From the NCBI GenBank assembly GCA_947462945.1, contig CANHTE010000081.1:1-6471 (forward strand): DNA of 6,471 nt, written 5' to 3'. Below are positions 1-4,125 of this stretch, piece by piece. The translations under genes were made by a program, and so were the position numbers. Position 1 is the stretch's first letter; each line of letters starts with the position of its first letter. Below the pieces are notes generated by a model that saw only the letters and a program-made list of their open reading frames with translations, had not been told where the DNA came from and made no database searches. This DNA comes from Acetobacteraceae bacterium (GTDB taxonomy: Bacteria; Pseudomonadota; Alphaproteobacteria; Acetobacterales; Acetobacteraceae).

Positions 1-330
1 GGACGTGATCGTCAGACGTTGATCGTCTTCGGCCTGCGCCGCGACGTCGAAAGCCCTGACGAACGCCTCCCGGCGCGCCGCGTCCAAGACGCCAGCGCTG
101 GCGTAGAAGGTGGCGAAGAAACCACGCACGGCCTGGTCCGCTTGCGCGCCACCCCAATAAATCTGGCCCGGGGCGAGCTCCCTCAGGATGACGATGCATC
201 TCTGCCTGGCGGCCCGGTCTCCAGGTAAACTTTCGGCCGCGCATGCAGCGTCGGTGACCGCCTCGACAAAGACCTGGCGATGGCCAGCAGACAGGGCGCC
301 TGGCGTGTGATCGATCAGCAAGAGAGGCAT
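1..330 (-). CDS. Probable tautomerase-family protein, 5' part only (runs off the left edge)
   Basis: An open frame of 110 codons starts at the ATG at 330-328 and has no stop before base 1, so the 3' end lies outside the window. The protein begins MPLLLIDHTPGALSAGHR. A Pro directly after the initiator Met, followed by a short beta strand, is the hallmark of the tautomerase (4-oxalocrotonate tautomerase/MSAD) superfamily, where Pro becomes the catalytic N-terminus after Met removal. The segment CIVILRELAPGQIYWGG at about residues 45-61 fits the second half of the first beta-alpha-beta unit. At more than 110 residues it exceeds the 60-residue 4-OT type and would match the longer, fused or MSAD-like members. 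A weak GGAAA ribosome site precedes the ATG. Its substrate cannot be told from sequence. It is chromosomal and lies just outside the element, originally about 50 bp downstream of the tRNA gene on the same strand. Confidence 0.6.
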   Translation of the reverse strand, partial: MPLLLIDHTPGALSAGHRQVFVEAVTDAACAAESLPGDRAARQRCIVILRELAPGQIYWGGAQADQAVRGFFATFYASAGVLDAARREAFVRAFDVAAQAEDDQRLTITS

Positions 331-374
331 CGGATTTCCAGTCGAGTATCTTGGTCGGCCTGGATGTTACATGG

Positions 375-387
375 CTGAAGTGGCGCG
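375..387 (+). repeat. Putative attL, left direct repeat
   Basis: CTGAAGTGGCGCG matches the right-end copy at 12 of 13 positions. The seven bases TGGCGCG (381-387) are identical to the antisense of the tRNA-Arg 3' end, including CCA. Bases 388 onward then differ from tRNA sequence and belong to the element. Joining bases up to 387 to the tRNA at 5747 rebuilds an empty site with tRNA-Arg about 50 bp upstream of the tautomerase gene. Confidence 0.6.
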
Positions 388-685
388 TAAATGATCATAA
401 CGGACAGATTAAGGTCCAAGTCTTGGCCATGGCGTGTTTGCGGTTTGATTCTGGGGCATGGGTGTTATCTGAGTTCGAAGTGAGCCCCGATAAAGAGTGC
501 GAATAGGAGGGCAAGATAAAGCGAGTTGCCTCGCTGCCGGAACTTCGTTCCTAAGTGTTTGTCTGCACATTATTTTTTGGTAGCTTGTCGCTGAAGACGC
601 GAGGTGCGGCGGCGTCGGAGAAGTCGATTTCTGCAATATTTTCAATGCTGTTTTGTATTGCACCCGCGATGTGCGCCGTGTGCGG
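388..685. other. Non-coding left end of the element; candidate oriT region
   Basis: No convincing gene lies in this stretch, and base composition is near 50% GC, well below the coding parts. It holds several short inverted repeats: CCAAG-T-CTTGG at 416-426, AGCGAG-TTGC-CTCGCT at 520-535, and GGAAC-TTC-GTTCC at 539-551. The last two are tandem hairpins in the non-coding stretch ahead of the relaxase gene, a common place for an origin of transfer. I see no match to the RP4 or Ti nic consensus (ATCCTG), so oriT is only a positional guess. An AT-rich tract at 569-580 could contain a promoter, but I cannot assign -35 and -10 boxes with confidence. Confidence 0.35.
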
Positions 686-738
686 CTACGCCGTTTCTAC
701 GCTGTAGCAAGTATTTCTACGCTACAGCACTACGCCGT
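686..738 (+). repeat. CTACGC repeat cluster upstream of the relaxase gene, probable operator
   Basis: CTACGC occurs four times in 53 bp (686, 697, 717, 730). Two copies are extended to TTTCTACGCT (694-703 and 714-723, spaced 20 bp, about two helical turns) and two to CTACGCCGT (686-694 and 730-738), giving the nested order CTACGCCGT, TTTCTACGCT, TTTCTACGCT, CTACGCCGT. An 8-bp inverted repeat, GCTGTAGC (701-708) and GCTACAGC (721-728), is superimposed. The same words recur in the gap before the 74-aa gene. The array ends about 45 bp before the relaxase start codon. It could be a regulator-binding array or a relaxase-accessory binding site. Confidence 0.55.
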
Positions 739-784
739 CATTTTCGACCTTGTGTCGGCCGTTTGATTTTCCAATCGTCACTTC

Positions 785-2896
785 ATGGCGAACGACGAAG
801 ACAATTTTCGCATCCGTCCCGGCCGGGTCTCCGACCGTGTTGGCGGGCGTACCACGCGCGCCATCCGGCCGCGCCCGAAGATCTTCCTGGCCGAGGTGCA
901 TCAGGCTATCCGCCGCGCTGGCGGCGACCCCAATCGGCTGGGCTCGGCCGGGAAGGGAAGCGGCCGGTTCAATGCGCGCGGCCGGGGTGCGACAGCCTCA
1001 GCCGCCCTGAAGGGTCGGAGCGCGTGGAGCCGGGATGCGAACGGTGTGCGGACCCGCTCCCGGCGCGTCACGGTGAAAGCCCGGATCGTGAAGCTCAACC
1101 CGCAGCGCGGCGCTGTTCGGGGCCGCCGATTTGCCAGCGGCAAGGCGGTGGACGCCCACCTGCGCTATCTGGAGCGCGATGGGGTCAACCGCGACGGTGA
1201 GAAGGGACAGGTCTATTCGGCCGAGCGCGACGCCTTGGATGGCCGCGCCTTCCTCGACCGGGGCCGCGACGACCGCCACCAGTTCCGCTTCATCGTCTCC
1301 GCCGAGGAAGGCGAAGAACTGGCCGACTTGCGGGAGACCACCCGTGAGCTGATGAAGGCAATGGAGACGGACCTCGGCACCAAGCTAGACTGGATCGCGG
1401 TTGATCACCACAACACCGGCCATCCCCATACTCACATCCTGGTGCGTGGCGTCATGGACGACGGCCGCATCCTCAACATCGCCGGCGACTATATCGCCCA
1501 CGGCATCCGCGAACGGGCCAGCGAGATCGTCACGCTGGAGCTTGGCCGGCAGACCGAACAGGAGGTCAGCCGCCAGCTTGAGCGCGAGGTGGACGCCGAG
1601 CGCTTCACTCGCCTTGACCGTATGCTGATCGCCGAACAGGAGGCGAGCCACACGTTCGCCGATCTGCGCCCCGACCAGGACATGCTGGAGACGGCGCGGC
1701 GGAACCGGGCGCTGCTCATCGCCCGCGCCCGCAGGCTGGAGAGCTTGGGGCTGGCGACCGAGGTGGAGGTTGGCCGCTGGTCCATCTCAGCACAGGCCGA
1801 GCCCACTTTGCGCGAACTAGGCGAGCGCGGCGATATCATCAAGACCATGCACCGAGCGCTCGCCGACCACGGCCTCGCCGACGAACGCGCCCCAGCGCAA
1901 TATGCGACCCACGGCAAGCAGATCACCGAGCCGATCGTGGGCCGCGTGCTCTCCAAGGGCTTGGCCGGCGACGAGATGGGCGACCGGTTGCACCTCGTCA
2001 TCGATGGCGTGGACGGGCGCACCCACTATGTCGAGATTGCGGACGCCACCCGCCTGGACGAGATCAGACGCGGCCATATCGTCGCGCTCGATCCGGCGCC
2101 GACCAAGGCCGAGCCCCGGCCGGCGGATGTCAACATCCAGATCATGGCGGAGGCCAATGGCGGCATCTACCAGCCGAGCGTTCATCTGGAAGCGACGCGG
2201 GACATCATCGAGCAGCGCCACGGCGACCCCGACGCCTTTATTCGCTCCCATATCCGCCGGCTGGAAACCTTGCGCCGCGCCGGGCACGTCGAGCGCATCG
2301 ACGCCGACCATTGGAAAATCCCCCGCGACATCGCCGAGCGGGGCATCGCCTATGACGCCCCCGGCCGGCCCAAGGATTTCGGCATTCGCACATTGTCCAC
2401 GCTCGACCTCGACCGGCAGGTGGGCAGCGACGGGGCGACCTGGCTCGACCGTGAGCTGGTTGCGAAAGACCATCTGCCCCTTGCCGGAACCGGCTTCGGC
2501 CAGGAGGTGAACGCCGCGCTCGACCGGCGCGCCGCGCGGCTCGTCGAAATGGGCCATGCCAGCGTGAAGGACGGTCTCATTTCCATTCCCCGGCGCACGG
2601 TCGCCGCGCTGGAGCGCCAGGAGATCGACCGAGTCGGCAAAGAGATGGCCGCCGAGCGCGGGTTGACCTACAGCCCGTCTGGGCCCGGCGAATATGTATC
2701 CGGCCGGCTGGCGGGCGTCGCCAATCTCGCCAGCGGGCGCTTCGCCATGATCGAGGACGGACTGGGCTTCCAGCTCGTGCCCTGGCAGCCCGTTCTGGAA
2801 AAGCGTCTCGACCAGCACATCAGCGGTGTCCGTCGCGACGACGGTGGCATCGAGTGGAGCTTCAGCCGCAAGCGGCAGATCGGACTCGGGCTGTGA
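785..2896 (+). CDS. MOB_P-type relaxase, RlxS/DUF3363-like (VirD2-family mobilization nuclease)
   Basis: This 703-aa protein would nick one DNA strand at oriT, stay covalently bound to the 5' end, and pilot the strand into a recipient through a helper type IV secretion system. The N-terminus (DDxFRIRPGR-type opening and a basic stretch to about residue 110) matches how such relaxases usually begin and supports the ATG at 785, although no clear Shine-Dalgarno precedes it. Tyr128 in HLRYLERDG is the likely nucleophile. The metal-binding triad lies in DHHNTGHPHTHILVRG (His208/209, His213, His215, His217). The region after about residue 300 is the long C-terminal part typical of DUF3363 relaxases, known from Tn4371-family ICEs as RlxS. 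Here the usual ICE neighbours (ParA/RepA, TraF-like peptidase, TraG) are absent, which implies mobilization by a helper. Confidence 0.88.
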   Translation: MANDEDNFRIRPGRVSDRVGGRTTRAIRPRPKIFLAEVHQAIRRAGGDPNRLGSAGKGSGRFNARGRGATASAALKGRSAWSRDANGVRTRSRRVTVKARIVKLNPQRGAVRGRRFASGKAVDAHLRYLERDGVNRDGEKGQVYSAERDALDGRAFLDRGRDDRHQFRFIVSAEEGEELADLRETTRELMKAMETDLGTKLDWIAVDHHNTGHPHTHILVRGVMDDGRILNIAGDYIAHGIRERASEIVTLELGRQTEQEVSRQLEREVDAERFTRLDRMLIAEQEASHTFADLRPDQDMLETARRNRALLIARARRLESLGLATEVEVGRWSISAQAEPTLRELGERGDIIKTMHRALADHGLADERAPAQYATHGKQITEPIVGRVLSKGLAGDEMGDRLHLVIDGVDGRTHYVEIADATRLDEIRRGHIVALDPAPTKAEPRPADVNIQIMAEANGGIYQPSVHLEATRDIIEQRHGDPDAFIRSHIRRLETLRRAGHVERIDADHWKIPRDIAERGIAYDAPGRPKDFGIRTLSTLDLDRQVGSDGATWLDRELVAKDHLPLAGTGFGQEVNAALDRRAARLVEMGHASVKDGLISIPRRTVAALERQEIDRVGKEMAAERGLTYSPSGPGEYVSGRLAGVANLASGRFAMIEDGLGFQLVPWQPVLEKRLDQHISGVRRDDGGIEWSFSRKRQIGLGL

Positions 2897-2902
2897 AGCG
2901 CC

Positions 2903-2933
2903 TTGATCAATACGGCATTATGCCGTATATGAT
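2903..2933 (+). promoter_or_regulatory. Autoregulatory promoter and 19-bp operator of the toxin-antitoxin operon
   Basis: A perfect palindrome, ATACGGCAT-T-ATGCCGTAT, occupies 2910-2928. It sits between a -35-like TTGATC (2903-2908) and a -10-like TATATG (2926-2931, 17-bp spacer) or TATGAT (2928-2933, 19-bp spacer), so a bound repressor would block RNA polymerase. A Shine-Dalgarno AAGGAGG follows at 2941-2947. Ribbon-helix-helix antitoxins of the DUF1778 class are known to repress their own operons from such palindromes. That this antitoxin binds here is inference. Confidence 0.75.
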
Positions 2934-2952
2934 GGAGCCGAAGGAGGCCCCC

Positions 2953-3243
2953 ATGCCCAAGCCCCAAATCGAAGCCGAGACTGCCCGACTGGAAGCGCGC
3001 GTCCCCGTGCAGGTCTACGACCAGATGCAGCGCGCCGCCCGCCTGCGCGGCATGACCCTGACCGGCTACCTCATCTCCACCGCCGGCGAGGACGCCCGCC
3101 GCGTCGTCGAGGACGCCGACATCATGCGCCTGGCGCGCGAGGACCAAATCCGCTTCGCTGAAGCACTGATCAATCCGCCGGAGCCGAACGCGCGGCTGGC
3201 CCGCGCGGCGAAGCGCCATGCTGAGCTGATCGAGCGCCGGTGA
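2953..3243 (+). CDS. DUF1778 ribbon-helix-helix antitoxin (TacA-like)
   Basis: This 96-aa protein would neutralise the downstream acetyltransferase toxin and repress the operon. The start MPKPQIEAETARLEARVPV is chosen at 2953 because AAGGAGG lies 5 bp upstream; the frame is open further upstream to 2854, but those starts lie in the relaxase 3' end or on the operator. The N-terminal part (about residues 10-50) has the ribbon-helix-helix pattern: strand TARLEARVPV, helix YDQMQRAARLRG, then MTLTGYLISTAGEDARRVV. The C-terminal segment FAEALINPPEPNARLARAAKRH is the typical DUF1778 tail with an NPPEPN turn, which in TacA-type antitoxins wraps the toxin. The stop overlaps the toxin start by 3241-3242, implying translational coupling. 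Confidence 0.88.
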   Translation: MPKPQIEAETARLEARVPVQVYDQMQRAARLRGMTLTGYLISTAGEDARRVVEDADIMRLAREDQIRFAEALINPPEPNARLARAAKRHAELIERR

Positions 3244-3746
3244 ACGTCCGCTTCGCCATCGAGCCGCTGGCGAAGGCGCACAAGCGGGATGACTTCACCT
3301 GCGGCAACGACCGGATCGACAGCTATTTTCGTGAGACCGTCTCCCAGGACGTGAAGCGGAAATACGCCACCTGTTTCGTCGCCAGGGAGATCGCGACGGA
3401 CCGGGTGGCGGGCTTCTACACGCTGTCCTCCAGCAACGTGCCGTTGACCGAGGTTCCCGAGCCGCTGGCGAAGAAACTGCCGCGCTACCCGACCGTTCCG
3501 GCGGTGCTGATCGGCTGGCTTGGCCGCCATAGCGACTATGCCGGACAAGGGATCGGAGAAGTCTTGCTGTTTGACGCCATCAAGACCGTCGCCACAGCCC
3601 CGATCGGCGCCCACGCCATTTTCGCCGACGCGATCGACGACAGTGCGGCCGCCTTCTACATGGCCTTCGGCTTCGCGCCCTTGGTGCAACGGCCACGCAC
3701 CCTCTATCTGCCGGTGGCGACGGCGTTGAGCCTGGTATCGCCATGA
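3240..3746 (+). CDS. GNAT-family acetyltransferase toxin (TacT-like)
   Basis: This 168-aa protein uses acetyl-CoA; characterised TacT/AtaT-type relatives acetylate the amino group of aminoacyl-tRNAs and stop translation. The start is the GTG at 3240, which overlaps the antitoxin stop in GTGA, and no strong ribosome site is needed if translation is coupled. The opening IEPLAKAHKRDDFTCGNDRIDSYF is typical of these toxins. The acetyl-CoA pyrophosphate loop is AGQGIG at residues 101-106, preceded by the strand IGWLGRHSDY. Tyr140 in AFYMAFGF (138-145) lines up with the catalytic Tyr of TacT. Length and gene order match DUF1778-GNAT toxin-antitoxin pairs. In the element it most likely promotes maintenance after excision. 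The tRNA species it would modify is not predictable. Confidence 0.88.
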   Translation: MNVRFAIEPLAKAHKRDDFTCGNDRIDSYFRETVSQDVKRKYATCFVAREIATDRVAGFYTLSSSNVPLTEVPEPLAKKLPRYPTVPAVLIGWLGRHSDYAGQGIGEVLLFDAIKTVATAPIGAHAIFADAIDDSAAAFYMAFGFAPLVQRPRTLYLPVATALSLVSP

Positions 3747-3761
3747 TGACCGCCGTCGCCC

Positions 3762-3839
3762 CTACGCCGTTTCAGCCCCGCGCCGCCGCGCGCAAGTCTT
3801 TTTACGCCATGGCGCGCGGAGGCTTCCGGCGTAGAAAAA
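3762..3839. promoter_or_regulatory. Second CTACGC-motif region, upstream of the recombinase module
   Basis: The 133-bp gap after the toxin gene contains CTACGCCGTTTC (3762-3773), identical over 12 bases to 686-697. It also has an inverted pair: TTTTTACGCC (3799-3808) and GGCGTAGAAAAA (3828-3839), whose reverse strand reads TTTCTACGC, the core of the relaxase-upstream repeats. The two arms can pair over 10 bp with one G-T wobble. A T-run is on the 5' side and an A-run on the 3' side, so this is not an intrinsic terminator and is better read as an operator. A -10-like TATTCT (3843-3848) follows, about 32 bp before the next ATG. Confidence 0.5.
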
Positions 3840-3879
3840 GGCTATTCTTTGAAGGGCCTCGTTCGCCGATTCTGGACCA

Positions 3880-4104
3880 ATGGCCAGACCTCGCAAAGAA
3901 CGCCCCCCGAGCGCATCCGAGCAACTTGAAGCATTGCTCGGTCAACCCTGGCCGTTTACGGGCCGGCCGCCGAAGCGCGACCTATCGACCTGGACCGTCA
4001 CTGACGACTGGCCGGAGCGCGTGCCTGTCACCGAGGCCGAGGTGGACGTGTTCGAGGCATGGTTCGGCGATCTCTTCGATGAGTTGTTCGGGCCGTGCCG
4101 ATGA
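3880..4104 (+). CDS. Small unknown protein preceding the recombinase gene
   Basis: This encodes 74 aa, beginning MARPRKERPPSASEQLEALL. I cannot assign a family. The N-terminal 37 residues are basic and proline-rich (RPRKERPP, TGRPPKRD). The C-terminal half is acidic and aromatic (TEAEVDVFEAWFGDLFDELFG) and could form an amphipathic helix. No Shine-Dalgarno is evident before the ATG, so the start is supported mainly by frame and by a -10-like box about 32 bp upstream. It ends 21 bp before the serine recombinase, so the two genes are probably co-transcribed. Genes in this position beside serine integrases can be excision (directionality) factors or regulators; that role here is only a hypothesis. 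The overlapping frame at 3743-4129 is Arg/Ser/Pro-rich shadow, whereas this frame has ordinary protein composition. Confidence 0.65.
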   Translation: MARPRKERPPSASEQLEALLGQPWPFTGRPPKRDLSTWTVTDDWPERVPVTEAEVDVFEAWFGDLFDELFGPCR

Positions 4105-4125
4105 GGTGAGAAGGAGACAGACGCC

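Noticed and set aside
409..663. A minus-strand frame of 84 codons in the element's left end.
   Set aside because: No ribosome site, no recognisable domain, and it overlaps hairpins in a low-GC regulatory-looking region.
331..784. A second, partial tRNA-Arg 3' end at the left boundary, as tyrosine-integrase islands leave.
   Set aside because: Only TGGCGCG with the adjoining CTGAA is shared; no T-arm or anticodon sequence is repeated. That fits a serine recombinase short core.
1817..2818. A long minus-strand frame (333 codons) opposite the relaxase gene.
   Set aside because: It lies wholly inside a relaxase gene with recognisable motifs; long antisense frames are expected at this GC level, and no family motif is visible.
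2854..2952. Longer upstream start for the antitoxin gene.
   Set aside because: The extension overlaps the relaxase 3' end and spans the palindromic operator and promoter; the AAGGAGG-preceded ATG at 2953 fits DUF1778 length.
3799..3839. Inverted repeat after the toxin gene as an intrinsic terminator.
   Set aside because: The T-run precedes the stem and an A-run follows it, on either strand, so no uridine tract follows the hairpin. Motif sharing with 694-722 favours an operator.
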